Source: Pinisolibacter aquiterrae | Lineage (GTDB): Bacteria > Pseudomonadota > Alphaproteobacteria > Rhizobiales > Ancalomicrobiaceae | Direction of reading: 5' to 3' | Assembly: GCF_019160155.1 (NCBI RefSeq) | Contig: NZ_JAFNIH010000018.1 | Span: forward strand, 62,001-126,000 | DNA length: 64,000 nt | Part shown: piece by piece, positions 9,699 to 19,425 of the stretch | How the letters are laid out: each line of letters begins with the position of its first letter | Position numbering within the stretch: the first letter of the stretch is position 1 | The notes under the pieces: generated by a model | Seen by the model: only the letters and a program-made list of their open reading frames with translations | Database searches by the model: none | Told to the model about the DNA's origin: nothing | Made by a program: the position numbers and the translations under genes

Positions 9699-11705
9699 TC
9701 AGCCGACGATGCGGCGGACCGTCGCGGCGACGTTCTCGGCGGTGAAACCGAACAACGGCCACAGAGCCTTTTCCGGGGCGCTCTCGCCGAAGCGATCGAT
9801 GCCGATCACCGCGCCGGTGCGGCCGGCGATCTTCCACCAGCCGCGGGTCACGCCGGCCTCGACCACGACGGTCGGAAGATCGGGCAGGACCGCGTCCTGC
9901 TCGGCCTTCGGCTTGCGCTCGAAGGCCTCGACGCAGGGCATCGAGACGACGCGGACGGGGAGCCCCTCCTCACCGAGCGTCTTCGCCGCGGCGACCGCGA
10001 GCTGGACCTCCGATCCGGTGGCGACGATCACCGCCTTCGGCGCGGACGCGGGCTCGACCAGGACGTAGCCGCCCGAGGCGATCGCCGCGAGCTGCTCGGG
10101 CGAGCGGGGCTGATGGGCGAGGTTCTGGCGCGACAGGAGCAGGGCCGAGGGGCCGTCGGCGCGGGTCACCGCGCTGGTCCAGGCGGCCTGGGTCTCGACG
10201 GCGTCGCAGGGACGCCAGACGTCGAGGTTCGGGATGACGCGCAGCGCCTCGGCGTGCTCGACCGGCTGATGGGTGGGGCCGTCCTCGCCGAGACCGATCG
10301 AATCGTGGGTATAGACGTGCACCACCTTCTGCTTCATCAGCGCCGACATGCGCACCGCGTTGCGGGCGTAGTCGGAGAAGACCAGGAAGGTCGCGACATA
10401 GGGCAGGAAGCCGCCGTGGAGCGCCATGCCGTTGGCGATCGCGGTCATGCCGAACTCGCGCACGCCGTAGAGCACGGCATTGCCGGCGGGATCGCGGGTG
10501 ATCGGGGTCTGACCCTTGTAGTTGGTCAGGTTGGAATGGGTGAGGTCGGCCGAGCCGCCCATGAATTCCGGCAGGATCGGGCCGAGGCGCTGAAGCGCGT
10601 TCTGGCTCGCCTTGCGGGTGGCGATGGTCGCGGCCTCGGCGGCGACCGCCTCGAGGGCGGCCTGGGCGAGAGCGTCGAAATCGGCGGGCATCTCGTGGTT
10701 CGTCCGCCGGGTGAATTCGGCGGCGAGATCGGGATGGGCCTCGGCATAGGCGGCGAAGCGGGTCTCCCAGGTGCCGGAGAGTTCGGCGCCGCGGGTGGTG
10801 CGGTCCCATTCGGCGCGGACGTCGTCGGGGATCTCGAAGGGCGCATAGGGCCAGTCCATGGCGACGCGGACGGCGGCGATCTCCTCGGCGCCGAGCGGGG
10901 CGCCGTGGGCGCCCTCGGTGCCCTGCTTCTTGGGCGCGCCCTTGCCGATGACGGTCTTGGCCTGGATAAGCACCGGCTTGGTGGTGATCGCCTCGGCCGC
11001 CTTCATGGCGGCATCGAGGGCGCGCGGGTCGTGGCCGTCGACGTCGCGGACGACGTGCCAGCCGTAGGCCTCGTAGCGGGCGCAGACGTCCTCGCCGAAC
11101 CATTCGGCGACCTTGCCGTCGATCGAGATGCCGTTGTCGTCCCAGACCACCTTGAGCTTACCGAGGCCCAGCGTGCCGGCGAGCGAGGAGACCTCGTGGG
11201 AGACGCCCTCCATCAGGCAGCCGTCGCCGACGAAGACCCAGGTGCGATGATCGACGATCTCGTGGCCCGGACGGTTGAACTGGGCGGCGAGGGTGCGCTC
11301 GGCGATGGCCATGCCGACGGCGTTGGCGATGCCCTGGCCGAGCGGGCCGGTGGTGGTCTCGATGCCCGGCGTGTAGCCGAACTCGGGATGGCCGGGCGTC
11401 CTGGAATGGAGCTGGCGGAAGGACTTGATGTCGTCGATCGAGACGTCGAAGCCGGTCAGGTGCAGGAGCGCGTAGAGCAGCATCGAACCGTGGCCGTTCG
11501 ACAGGACGAAACGGTCGCGGTTCGGCCATTTGGGCTTCTTCGGATCGAAGGAGAGGTGCTCGCGCCACAACACGGACGCGATCTCGGCCATGCCCATCGG
11601 GGCGCCGGGGTGGCCGGAATTGGCGGCCTGCACGGCGTCCATGGCGAGGGCGCGGATCGCGGCCGAGACCTTCCAGGTCAGTGCGTCGGTCACGGGCTTC
11701 GTCAT
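9699..11705 (-). CDS. tkt: Transketolase
   Basis: Thiamine-diphosphate enzyme, 668 aa, that moves two-carbon units between sugar phosphates in the pentose-phosphate and Calvin pathways. Start set at [18 protein letters not shown]; 32 extra residues upstream in frame look non-coding. The N-terminal [12 protein letters not shown] motif, the ThDP-binding [18 protein letters not shown] through DDNGISIDG, and the pyrimidine-domain [17 protein letters not shown] and [15 protein letters not shown] are all intact. Flanked by hairpins, so it may be transcribed separately from fbp and fba although the order fbp-tkt-fba matches cbbF-T-A of Calvin clusters. Confidence 0.97.
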   Translation of the reverse strand: MTKPVTDALTWKVSAAIRALAMDAVQAANSGHPGAPMGMAEIASVLWREHLSFDPKKPKWPNRDRFVLSNGHGSMLLYALLHLTGFDVSIDDIKSFRQLHSRTPGHPEFGYTPGIETTTGPLGQGIANAVGMAIAERTLAAQFNRPGHEIVDHRTWVFVGDGCLMEGVSHEVSSLAGTLGLGKLKVVWDDNGISIDGKVAEWFGEDVCARYEAYGWHVVRDVDGHDPRALDAAMKAAEAITTKPVLIQAKTVIGKGAPKKQGTEGAHGAPLGAEEIAAVRVAMDWPYAPFEIPDDVRAEWDRTTRGAELSGTWETRFAAYAEAHPDLAAEFTRRTNHEMPADFDALAQAALEAVAAEAATIATRKASQNALQRLGPILPEFMGGSADLTHSNLTNYKGQTPITRDPAGNAVLYGVREFGMTAIANGMALHGGFLPYVATFLVFSDYARNAVRMSALMKQKVVHVYTHDSIGLGEDGPTHQPVEHAEALRVIPNLDVWRPCDAVETQAAWTSAVTRADGPSALLLSRQNLAHQPRSPEQLAAIASGGYVLVEPASAPKAVIVATGSEVQLAVAAAKTLGEEGLPVRVVSMPCVEAFERKPKAEQDAVLPDLPTVVVEAGVTRGWWKIAGRTGAVIGIDRFGESAPEKALWPLFGFTAENVAATVRRIVG

Positions 11706-11900
11706 CTCGAACTCTCCTCGGATCGATGGCCGGCCGTGATCACGACCGCCATCGTGTGGCAACGCGATACCATGTTTCACCGCCTCCGCCGCTGCGGCCA
11801 ATCGGCCTCGCCGCGGGAACCGGCGGGATCGGGCGCTTTCGGCGCGATCACAGAGGGGTCAAGCGCCAGAGCCTGCGACGAAAGTCAACCGGGCGCCACG

Positions 11901-11931
11901 AAAAAGCGCGCGGCCGTCCCCGACCGCGCGC
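11901..11931 (-). terminator. Rho-independent terminator of fbp
   Basis: Perfect 8-bp GC stem (GCGCGCGG / CCGCGCGC) followed, in minus-strand reading, by a CTTTTT run. It lies 57-87 bp after the fbp stop and shows that most fbp transcripts end before tkt. Confidence 0.8.
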
Positions 11932-11987
11932 CGATTTCGCCGATCCCCGCCGCCAGATCTTCCGGCGGCGGCATCGCTTGCGGAGTG

Positions 11988-13001
11988 TCACTCCGCCGCT
12001 TCGCGCTCGTCCTCGTCGACGACGTGATGGCTCTCGATGCGTTCCACCTCGTGGCGGGAGCCGAAGATCAGCGGGATGCGCTGATGGAGCACGCGCGGCT
12101 CGAGATCGAGCAGGTTCTCATTGCCGGTCGAGACGGCGCCGCCGGCCTGTTCGACCACCCAGCCGATCGGGTTCGATTCGTAGATCAGGCGCAGACGGCC
12201 CTCGTCGTAGCCCTTGCGCTTGTCGGCCGGGTAGAGATAGACGCCGCCGCGCACCAGAATGCGATGGCCGTCGGCGACGAGGCTGCCGACCCAGCGCATG
12301 TTGGTGTCCTCGCCGCGGGCGCCCTCGGCGCCGTGGACGCATTCGTCGATGTAGCGCCGGGTGGGTGCGTTCCAATGACGCCGGTTCGACGAGTTGATGG
12401 CGAATTCCTTGGTCTTCTCGGGGATCTTCATCGCCCGGTTGGTGAGGATGAAGGTGCCGCGGCGACGGTCGAGGGTGAACATCTGGGTGCCCTTGCCGAG
12501 GGTCATCACCAGGGTCGTCTGCGGTCCGTAGAGAATGTAGCCGGCGGCGAGCTGGTCGCGGCCCTTCTGAAGGAAGGCGTCGTGGGTCGAGGCGTCGACA
12601 TGGTCGGGCGACTTCAGGATCGAGAAGATCGTGCCGATCGAGACGTTGGTGTCGATGTTCGACGAGCCGTCGAGCGGATCGACCGCGACCAGGACGGTGC
12701 CGTCGTGGTGCAGCGCGATCGGGTGATCCAACTCCTCGGAGGCGATGGCGGCGACGGGCGCCCGCTTGCAGGCCTCGATCAGAAGGTCGTTGGAATGGAC
12801 ATCGAGGAACTTCTGGACCTCGCCCTGGACGTTCTCGGTCATGGCGGCGGCGAGTTCGCCGGCGAGGGGGCCGTCGGAGACCAGCGCGGCGATGTCGCGG
12901 CCGGCGTCGGCGAGAGCATGAACGGTGGCGGCGACGTCCCGCTTCAGCTGATCCTGGCCGGCCCATTTCTCCAGGAACGAATACAGGCTCTCGTTCTTCA
13001 T
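11988..13001 (-). CDS. fbp: Class I fructose-1,6-bisphosphatase
   Basis: Mg-dependent removal of the 1-phosphate from fructose 1,6-bisphosphate, a key step of gluconeogenesis and the Calvin cycle. 337 aa. The class I metal/phosphate motif [20 protein letters not shown] is intact, as are [10 protein letters not shown] and the C-terminal [15 protein letters not shown]. Two starts are possible: ATG at 13001 has GGAG 6 nt upstream and is preferred; ATG at 13013 adds METT. Transcription probably ends at the hairpin near 11901-11931, before tkt. An imperfect hairpin just upstream of the start could affect translation. Confidence 0.95.
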   Translation of the reverse strand: MKNESLYSFLEKWAGQDQLKRDVAATVHALADAGRDIAALVSDGPLAGELAAAMTENVQGEVQKFLDVHSNDLLIEACKRAPVAAIASEELDHPIALHHDGTVLVAVDPLDGSSNIDTNVSIGTIFSILKSPDHVDASTHDAFLQKGRDQLAAGYILYGPQTTLVMTLGKGTQMFTLDRRRGTFILTNRAMKIPEKTKEFAINSSNRRHWNAPTRRYIDECVHGAEGARGEDTNMRWVGSLVADGHRILVRGGVYLYPADKRKGYDEGRLRLIYESNPIGWVVEQAGGAVSTGNENLLDLEPRVLHQRIPLIFGSRHEVERIESHHVVDEDEREAAE

Positions 13002-13022
13002 CGTCGTCTCCATCGATCTCGT

Positions 13023-13060
13023 CCGGCGCGAGGGGCGGCAATCCCCCCTCGACGCGCCGG
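13023..13060 (-). promoter_or_regulatory. Possible leader hairpin before fbp
   Basis: Arms of about 13 bp (CCGGCGCG-AGGGG against its complement, with a 3-nt bulge) end 22 nt before the preferred fbp start. If within the transcript, it sits just ahead of the ribosome site and could modulate translation; it could equally be DNA-level symmetry. Confidence 0.3.
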
Positions 13061-13228
13061 GCCATTGCGTCGCACCATCCGATGCCCCCGCGAGACGCGA
13101 GCCGCAACGGCCTTTCCCTCGAGACGGGATGGTATTCGCTCGTCAATTGGTCGATATCGTCGATCCACGAAGCGGAAATGACGGCTTTCGTGCGTATTTC
13201 GGTCAAGCCTGCAAGAAATGTCGAGACG

Positions 13229-13942
13229 ATGACCCAGCGACCCTCCCCTCCCCCGCCGACCGGAGCCCATGGCGACGAAGGTCTGCCGGCGCATGTGCGC
13301 AAGAAGCGGCTCGGGGCCCGGCCGCTGATCCACGAGACCGCCGTCACCCGCGACAGCCGCTTCGGGAAATTCGTCAAGATCGGCGCGCGCACGACGGTGA
13401 TCGAGACCGCGTTCGGCGACTATTCCTACGCGGTCAACGACTGCGAGATCGTCTATGCCGACATCGGCAAATTCGTCTCGATCGGGGCGATGGTCGGGAT
13501 CAATCCGGCCAACCATCCGATGGAACGGGCGGCGCAGGCGCATTTCACCTATCGCTCCTGGCAGTATTTCGAGGACGTCGCCGACGAGACGGAAGAGTTC
13601 GAGCGGCGGCGGGCCGAGCGGGTGGTGATCGGGCCCGACGCCTGGATCGGCCGGGCGGCGATCGTGCTGCCGGGGCGGACGATCGGCACCGGGGCGATCG
13701 TCGGGGCGGGGGCGATCGTCACCAAGGACGTGGCGCCCTATACGATCGTCGCCGGCAATCCGGCGCGGCCGATCCGGCGGCGCTTCTCGGAGGCGATCGA
13801 GGACCGGCTGATGCGGCTCGCCTGGTGGGACTGGCCGCACGCGGTGCTGAGACGCGCGGTGCCGGATTTCCGGGCGCTCTCGGTCGAGGACTTCCTCGAC
13901 GCCTGGGAGGGGCGGGTCGTCGACGGACGTATCCTCATCTGA
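13229..13942 (+). CDS. Hexapeptide-repeat acyltransferase, phosphonate-cluster type
   Basis: Left-handed beta-helix transferase, about 237 aa. The order of motifs ([94 protein letters not shown]) is that of the family usually encoded in phn (phosphonate) gene clusters and annotated as a chloramphenicol-acetyltransferase-like or DapH/GlmU-related protein. No phn genes are nearby, so substrate is open. The start is uncertain: the ATG at 13229 gives a short Pro-rich leader; ATGs at 13178 and 13082 are in frame but lack clear ribosome sites. Confidence 0.85.
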   Translation: MTQRPSPPPPTGAHGDEGLPAHVRKKRLGARPLIHETAVTRDSRFGKFVKIGARTTVIETAFGDYSYAVNDCEIVYADIGKFVSIGAMVGINPANHPMERAAQAHFTYRSWQYFEDVADETEEFERRRAERVVIGPDAWIGRAAIVLPGRTIGTGAIVGAGAIVTKDVAPYTIVAGNPARPIRRRFSEAIEDRLMRLAWWDWPHAVLRRAVPDFRALSVEDFLDAWEGRVVDGRILI

Positions 13943-14119
13943 AATTTCCCCCATGCGGAAATTGATGGGAATCATGGCGAGCCACGCGTTCCGCGCTAGT
14001 GTGCGGCGCGAAAACGCCTTTATTGCACTGCCTATAAAGGCGCGAATCGGACGGGGTCCGCTCTTCTCGAGCGTGGATCCCGGCGACGGGGGCGGGAGGC
14101 GCCTCCGAGAGGAGGATGC

Positions 14120-15967
14120 ATGTCGACCGCCGTGATCGAAAAGAAACCCCTGCCCGCCGAAGGCGCCGTCGTGGCGGCCGAGCCGCGGCTCTCGCCGACG
14201 CCGGTGTCGCGCAAGCTGCGTCAGGAGCCGCATGTGGTCGAGCTCAATCCGCGCCTCGAGGCGGCGGACGTGATCGACCGGGCGTCGCACGCGATGATCG
14301 CGCGCTTCACCGGCGGGATGAGCCCGGCGGCGATGGCGATGGCGCAGTTCGACTGGGCGATGCACCTGGCGGCCTCGCCGGGCAAGCTCGGCGCGCTGGT
14401 CGATTCCGCCATGCACAAGTGGATCGAGTTCGGCCGCGTCGCCACCGACGCGATGGTCGACGGCAAGGACGCCATCCACGAGGCCTCGCGCGACCCGCGC
14501 TTCCGCAATCCCGCCTGGAACCAGATGCCGTTCCGCCTGATGGCCGACGCCTTCCAGCTCTCGGAGGCGTGGTGGAAGGAGGCGACCACCAACGTGCGCG
14601 GCGCGAGCCCGCATCACCTGCGCATGGTCGAATTCTCGGCGCGCCAGATCCTCGACGTGTTCTCGCCGTCGAACTGGGCGCCGACCAATCCGGAAGTGCT
14701 CGACGCGACGATGAAGGAGGGCGGCGCCAATCTGCAGCGCGGGCTCACCAACGCGATCGACGACGCCGAGCGCCAGTTCGCCGAGATGCCGCCGGAAGGC
14801 TTCGAGAACTTCCGTCCCGGCGGCACCGTCGCGACGACGCCCGGCAAGGTCGTGTTCCGCAACCGGCTGATCGAGCTGATCCAGTACGGGCCGACCACCA
14901 ACGAGGTCCATCCCGAGCCGATCCTGATCATCCCGGCCTGGATCATGAAGTACTACATCCTCGATCTCAGCCCCCACAATTCGATGATCCGTCATCTGGT
15001 GGCGGCGGGCTTCACCGTGTTCTGCATCTCGTGGAAGAACCCGGGCAGCGAGGATCGCGATCTCGGCCTCGAGGCCTATCGCGAACTGGGTCCGGTCGCC
15101 GCCCTCGAGGCGATCGAGGCGATCTGCGGCCCGACCAAGGTGCACGGCGTCGGCTATTGTCTCGGCGGCACGCTGATGTCGATCGAGGCGGCGCGTCAGG
15201 CCCGCGACGGCGACGAGCGCTTCGGCTCGCTGACGCTGCTCGCCGCTCAGACCGACTTCACGCAGGCGGGCGAGCTGATGCTCTTCATCGACGAGAGCCA
15301 GCTGTCGCTGCTCGAGGACATGATGTGGGAGCGCGGCTATCTCGACACCAAGCAGATGTCGGGCGCCTTCCAGATGCTGCGCTCGCGCGATCTCGTCTGG
15401 TCGAAGATGGTGCACGACTATCTGCTCGGCAAACGCGTCGCCATGAACGACCTGATGGCCTGGAACGCCGACGCCACCCGGATGCCCTTCCGGATGCACG
15501 CCGAATATCTCCAGCATCTCTTCCTCGACAACGATCTGGCCGAGGGCCGGCATCACGTCGGCGAGACCTCGATCGCGATCGAGGACATCCAGGTCCCGAT
15601 CTTCGCCGTCGGCACCGAGACCGACCACGTCGCGCCGTGGAAGTCGGTGCACAAGATCACGCTGCTCTCCGACTCGGAGGTGACCTTCGTGCTGACCACC
15701 GGCGGCCACAACGCCGGCATCGTCTCGGAGCCCGGCCACAAGCATCGTGCCTATCGCATCGCCACCAAGCCGGCCGACGCGCCCTATGTCGATCCCGAGC
15801 ATTGGGGCGAGACCGCCAAGGCCCACGAGGGCTCGTGGTGGCTCGCCTGGTTCGACTGGCTCGCCGCCCGCTCCGGCGAGAAGGTCGCCCCGCCGCCCAT
15901 GGGCGCGCCCGACAAGGGCTACGCCCCGCTCTGCGACGCCCCCGGCACCTATGTGCTGATGCCCTGA
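14120..15967 (+). CDS. phaC: Poly(3-hydroxyalkanoate) synthase, class I-like
   Basis: Polymerises hydroxyacyl-CoA into storage polyester on granules. 615 aa, in the class I range. The lipase-like box GYC347LGG holds the nucleophilic cysteine; the triad Asp and His are in GTETDHVAPW and TGGHNAGIVSE. The N-terminal domain (residues 50-240) has family segments NPAWNQMPF, AFQLSEAWW, FSARQILDVFSPSNWAPTNPEV (two parts) and ENFRPGG. Preceded by GAGAGGAGG 7 nt from the ATG, followed by a terminator. phaA, phaB and phasin genes are absent here, so it is a stand-alone, possibly secondary, synthase. Confidence 0.93.
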   Translation: MSTAVIEKKPLPAEGAVVAAEPRLSPTPVSRKLRQEPHVVELNPRLEAADVIDRASHAMIARFTGGMSPAAMAMAQFDWAMHLAASPGKLGALVDSAMHKWIEFGRVATDAMVDGKDAIHEASRDPRFRNPAWNQMPFRLMADAFQLSEAWWKEATTNVRGASPHHLRMVEFSARQILDVFSPSNWAPTNPEVLDATMKEGGANLQRGLTNAIDDAERQFAEMPPEGFENFRPGGTVATTPGKVVFRNRLIELIQYGPTTNEVHPEPILIIPAWIMKYYILDLSPHNSMIRHLVAAGFTVFCISWKNPGSEDRDLGLEAYRELGPVAALEAIEAICGPTKVHGVGYCLGGTLMSIEAARQARDGDERFGSLTLLAAQTDFTQAGELMLFIDESQLSLLEDMMWERGYLDTKQMSGAFQMLRSRDLVWSKMVHDYLLGKRVAMNDLMAWNADATRMPFRMHAEYLQHLFLDNDLAEGRHHVGETSIAIEDIQVPIFAVGTETDHVAPWKSVHKITLLSDSEVTFVLTTGGHNAGIVSEPGHKHRAYRIATKPADAPYVDPEHWGETAKAHEGSWWLAWFDWLAARSGEKVAPPPMGAPDKGYAPLCDAPGTYVLMP

Positions 15968-15991
15968 GGCGAACCCACATCCTCGAAGACG

Positions 15992-16025
15992 GATCCCCGC
16001 GCCCACCGGCGCGGGGATCGTCGTT
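15992..16025 (+). terminator. Rho-independent terminator of phaC
   Basis: Perfect GC-rich stem GATCCCCGCGCC / GGCGCGGGGATC with a four-base loop, followed by GTCGTTTT, 24 bp after the phaC stop. Confidence 0.8.
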
Positions 16026-16173
16026 TTCGCCCCCCGACCAAACGACGCCTTGGCGTGGCGATGGAAGCGTTCTAGAACGCGGCATTCGCGGCGATCCGCC
16101 GCAGGAACGGCGTCGGTCGCCCGCGCCTTCCACGTCCTTCGCGAGACCCCTCGCCTTCGGGAGACGTTGAGAG

Positions 16174-17805
16174 ATGACCACCGAGACCCCGGCTTTCCAG
16201 TATTCCGAGATGTTCCCGCTCGCCAAGGACACGACGCCCTGGCGCAAGCTCACCTCGGACTTCGTGAAGGTCGAGACCTTCCAGGGCGAGGAGATGCTGG
16301 TGGTCGATCCGGCCGCGCTGAAGCTGCTGGCGGAGACCGCGCTCGGTGAGATCTCGCATTATCTGCGCCCCGGCCATCTCGCCCAGCTCGCCAAGATCCT
16401 GAAGGACCCGGAAGCGACCGAGAACGACAAGTTCGTGGCGCTCGATCTTCTGAAGAACGCCTGCATCTCGGCCGGCGGCGTGCTGCCGATGTGCCAGGAC
16501 ACCGGCACCGCCATCGTCATGGGTAAGAAAGGCCGCCGGGTCTTCACCAAGGGCGGCGACGAGGCGGCGCTCTCGGAGGGCGTGCGCGACTCGTATCTGA
16601 AGCGCAATCTGCGTTACTCGCAGCTCGCGCCGATCACCATGTACGAGGAGAAGAACACCAAGACCAACCTTCCGGCGCAGATCGACATCTACGAGGACGG
16701 CGAGGACGCCTACAAGTTCCTCTTCATGGCCAAGGGCGGCGGCTCGGCCAACAAGACCTATCTCTTCCAGCAGACCCCGTCGATGCTGACCGAAGACCGG
16801 ATGCTCGCCTTCATCAAGGAGAAGATCCTGACGCTGGGCACCGCCGCCTGCCCGCCCTATCATCTGGCGATCGTCATCGGCGGAACTTCGGCGGAACTGA
16901 ACCTCAAGACCGTGAAGCTCGCCTCGGCGCGCTACCTCGACGGACTGCCGACGCGAGGATCCGAACTCGGCCACGCCTTCCGCGACCTCGACATGGAAGA
17001 GAAGGTCCTGAAGCTGACGCAGGCCTCCGGCGTCGGCGCGCAGTTCGGCGGCAAGTACTTCTGCCACGACGTCCGCGTGATCCGTCTGCCGCGTCACGGC
17101 GCCTCGCTGCCGATCGGCATGGGCGTCTCCTGCTCGGCCGACCGTCAGTGCCTCGGCAAGATCACCAAGGACGGCGTCTACATCGAGGAGCTCGAGCACG
17201 ATCCGGCGCAGTACATGCCCGAGATCGGCGACGACCACCTCGACACCGACGTGGTGAAGATCGACCTGAACCGGCCGATGGCCGAGATTCTCGCCGAGCT
17301 CTCCAAGTATCCGATCAAGACGCGTCTGTCGCTGACCGGCCCGCTGATCGTCGCCCGCGACCTCGCCCATGCCAAGATCCGCGAGCGGCTGGAGAAGGGC
17401 GAGGGCATGCCCGACTATTTCAAGAACCACCCGATCTATTACGCCGGTCCCGCCAAGACCCCGGAAGGCATGGCCTCCGGCTCCTTCGGCCCGACCACGG
17501 CGGGACGCATGGACAGCTACGTCGACCAGTTCCAGTCGTTCGGCGGGTCGATGGTGATGCTCGCCAAGGGCAATCGCTCGGCGGCGGTGCGCGACGCCTG
17601 CAACAAGTACGGCGGCTTCTACCTCGGCTCGATCGGCGGCCCGGCGGCGCGTCTGGCGCAGGACTGCATCAAGAAGGTGGAGTGCATCGAGTACCCGGAA
17701 CTCGGCATGGAAGCGATCTGGCGCATCGACGTCGTCGACTTCCCGGCCTTCATCGTCTGTGACGACAAGGGCAACGACTTCTTCAAGGAGTTGAACCTCG
17801 GCTGA
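16174..17805 (+). CDS. fumA: Class I fumarate hydratase (4Fe-4S)
   Basis: Iron-sulfur fumarase of 543 aa with fused alpha and beta parts, converting fumarate and malate in the TCA cycle. [18 protein letters not shown] has the first cluster cysteine, and the stretches [18 protein letters not shown] and [10 protein letters not shown] have the others. [16 protein letters not shown] and the C-terminal [18 protein letters not shown] and [13 protein letters not shown] are typical. Oxygen-sensitive in known members. Own transcription unit: terminators precede and follow it. Confidence 0.96.
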   Translation: MTTETPAFQYSEMFPLAKDTTPWRKLTSDFVKVETFQGEEMLVVDPAALKLLAETALGEISHYLRPGHLAQLAKILKDPEATENDKFVALDLLKNACISAGGVLPMCQDTGTAIVMGKKGRRVFTKGGDEAALSEGVRDSYLKRNLRYSQLAPITMYEEKNTKTNLPAQIDIYEDGEDAYKFLFMAKGGGSANKTYLFQQTPSMLTEDRMLAFIKEKILTLGTAACPPYHLAIVIGGTSAELNLKTVKLASARYLDGLPTRGSELGHAFRDLDMEEKVLKLTQASGVGAQFGGKYFCHDVRVIRLPRHGASLPIGMGVSCSADRQCLGKITKDGVYIEELEHDPAQYMPEIGDDHLDTDVVKIDLNRPMAEILAELSKYPIKTRLSLTGPLIVARDLAHAKIRERLEKGEGMPDYFKNHPIYYAGPAKTPEGMASGSFGPTTAGRMDSYVDQFQSFGGSMVMLAKGNRSAAVRDACNKYGGFYLGSIGGPAARLAQDCIKKVECIEYPELGMEAIWRIDVVDFPAFIVCDDKGNDFFKELNLG

Positions 17806-18222
17806 TCGCCGGCGTCCTCCACGTTCCCCAGAGGAGACCCGCGTCGAGCGATCGGCGCGGGTCTTCGGCTTTCAGGGGCGCGATTCGATGGGCTGGCGCC
17901 ACCACCTCGGCGCGAGTCGCGCCGTACGGGCAAGGCCATAATCGCGCTCGGCTCCCGCGAAAATTCTCGAGAAATCGTTTCACGAGCGTGCCGAAACGAC
18001 CCGTTCGCTCTCCTTGGGGCACCTCGAGGCCGTGTCGGCCGTTGCATCGCGAACACAGGCGGGTGGCAATATCGTCACGGCGGACGGTTCCCCCCGTCCG
18101 GTGGCCGTCCGGCCCTTGCCCCGTCGCGGAGCCATCCGCCATTATACGCACGACGACCGGGACGGACGACGTTCTCCCCGGTCCCGATTCATTCGAGATT
18201 TCGATATCGACGAGGGCGTGGT
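17806..18222. other. Gene-free stretch between fumarase and L,D-transpeptidase
   Basis: 417 bp without a credible gene. It contains the fumarase terminator (17836-17863) and then about 360 bp upstream of the transpeptidase. A TTATAC -10-like hexamer lies at 18142-18147, but I find no good -35 at the right distance, so the promoter is unassigned. Confidence 0.5.
17836..17863 (+). terminator. Terminator of fumarase gene
   Basis: Stem GACCCGCG / CGCGGGTC with a 12-nt loop, followed by TTCGGCTTTC, 30 bp after the stop codon. Confidence 0.65.
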
Positions 18223-18834
18223 ATGCGCGGGTCTATGCTTGTGGCGGCTGCCGTTGTGGTCGGGGCCGTGTCCCTGTCCGTTCCGGCGGGCGCGGAATAC
18301 AATCCGGCGGTTCAGTCGCGTTACGACGCGCTCGGCAACGTCGTCGAAGGCCCGGGGGCGAGCAACTATTCGTCCTCCGCACCGAATTTCACGCCGGTTC
18401 CGCGCGAAATCGTCTCGTTCGACGGCCGCTACGCGCCCGGCACCGTGGTCGTGAAGACCGCCGAGCGTCGTCTCTATCTCGTGCTCGACAACGGTAAGGC
18501 GCTCCGCTACGGCATCGGCGTCGGCCGTCCGGGCTTCGCCTGGGCCGGTCAGCACACCGTGACCCGCAAGGCCGAGTGGCCGGGCTGGACCCCGCCCCCG
18601 GAGATGCGCCGCCGTCAGCCGCACCTGCCCGCCTACATGGCCGGCGGTCCGGAGAACCCGCTCGGCGCCCGCGCCATGTACATCGGCTCGACCTACTATC
18701 GCATCCACGGCTCCAACGAGCCCTGGACGATCGGTCAGGCGGTGTCGTCGGGCTGCTTCCGCATGACCAACGACGACGTGACCGACCTCTACGAGCGCGT
18801 CCGCGTCGGCGCCCGCGTGGTCGTGATCAACTGA
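18223..18834 (+). CDS. L,D-transpeptidase (YkuD/ErfK family), periplasmic
   Basis: 203 aa: signal peptide 1-24 (cut near AGA-EYN) and one YkuD catalytic domain (about 75-203). YkuD enzymes make 3-3 peptidoglycan cross-links or attach proteins to peptidoglycan. The active site HGxxxxxxxxxxxxSSGCFRM is complete: His162, Ser176, Cys178, Arg180. KTAERRLYLVLDNGKALRYGIGVG (two parts) is the usual strand pair at the domain start. Single-gene unit with a strong bidirectional terminator after it. Many paralogs are expected elsewhere in such genomes. Confidence 0.93.
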   Translation: MRGSMLVAAAVVVGAVSLSVPAGAEYNPAVQSRYDALGNVVEGPGASNYSSSAPNFTPVPREIVSFDGRYAPGTVVVKTAERRLYLVLDNGKALRYGIGVGRPGFAWAGQHTVTRKAEWPGWTPPPEMRRRQPHLPAYMAGGPENPLGARAMYIGSTYYRIHGSNEPWTIGQAVSSGCFRMTNDDVTDLYERVRVGARVVVIN

Positions 18835-18860
18835 TCGACGCGCGAGCGTCCATGAAATGG

Positions 18861-18893
18861 AAAGAGGCCGGCGAGGGAATCGCCGGCCTCTTT
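18861..18893. terminator. Bidirectional terminator between L,D-transpeptidase and DUF971 genes
   Basis: 14-bp perfect arms (AAAGAGGCCGGCGA / TCGCCGGCCTCTTT), 5-nt loop, with T-runs on both strands; it lies between convergent genes. Confidence 0.85.
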
Positions 18894-18931
18894 CGTTTCC
18901 GACCCCCGGGCGTCACGCGGCCGGGTGCGGC

Positions 18932-19297
18932 TCAGCGATCGCGCGAGAGGCCCTTGGCGGCGAGTTCGTCGAGATACGCCGCCCAGGAGCGATCGTAGTC
19001 GCGGCCGAGTTCGGCGAGGTGGTCCCAGGTGTAGATGCCGGTCGAATGGAGATCGTCGAAGGAGAGCTTCACGGCGTAGTTGCCGACCTCCTCGATCGAC
19101 AGGATCTCGACGTTGCGCTTGCCGGCCACCGTCTTGCGCTGGTCGGGGGCGTGGCCCTGGACCTCGGCGGAGGGACTGCGGACGCGCAGATATTCGGCCG
19201 GGAGTTCGAGACGCTCGCCGGTCTCGAAGGTGACGACCAGGGTCCTGCGATCCTTCGTCAGCCGCAATTCGGTCGGCCAGACGTTCACCTCGGTCAT
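18932..19297 (-). CDS. DUF971 (GBBH-like N-terminal) domain protein
   Basis: 121 aa, a single DUF971 domain (the fold shared with the N-terminus of gamma-butyrobetaine hydroxylase), with the pattern [34 protein letters not shown] and [19 protein letters not shown]. Start set at [11 protein letters not shown], as in relatives; upstream in-frame residues overlap the moaA leader. Stand-alone DUF971 proteins are often near iron-sulfur or molybdenum-cofactor genes, and here the gene is divergent from moaA across 128 bp. Molecular role unknown. Confidence 0.85.
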   Translation of the reverse strand: MTEVNVWPTELRLTKDRRTLVVTFETGERLELPAEYLRVRSPSAEVQGHAPDQRKTVAGKRNVEILSIEEVGNYAVKLSFDDLHSTGIYTWDHLAELGRDYDRSWAAYLDELAAKGLSRDR

Positions 19298-19425
19298 CGC
19301 GCTTCCTCCTTTGGTGCGAATTTCCCCTCGCCAATAGGCCCTGTCGGGGATTGGGACAAGCGTGCCGGTTGACGCGGGGCCGTCGCGCCATATGGTTCCT
19401 GGCGACGATCGGCGAGGAGACGAGC

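Noticed and set aside
9660-13181. A 1173-residue plus-strand frame over tkt and fbp.
   Set aside because: Antisense shadow; tkt and fbp carry intact catalytic motifs and terminators on the minus strand.
12998-16006. A 1002-residue minus-strand frame opposite the hexapeptide transferase and phaC.
   Set aside because: Antisense shadow of GC-rich coding sequence; it crosses a terminator and two convincing genes.
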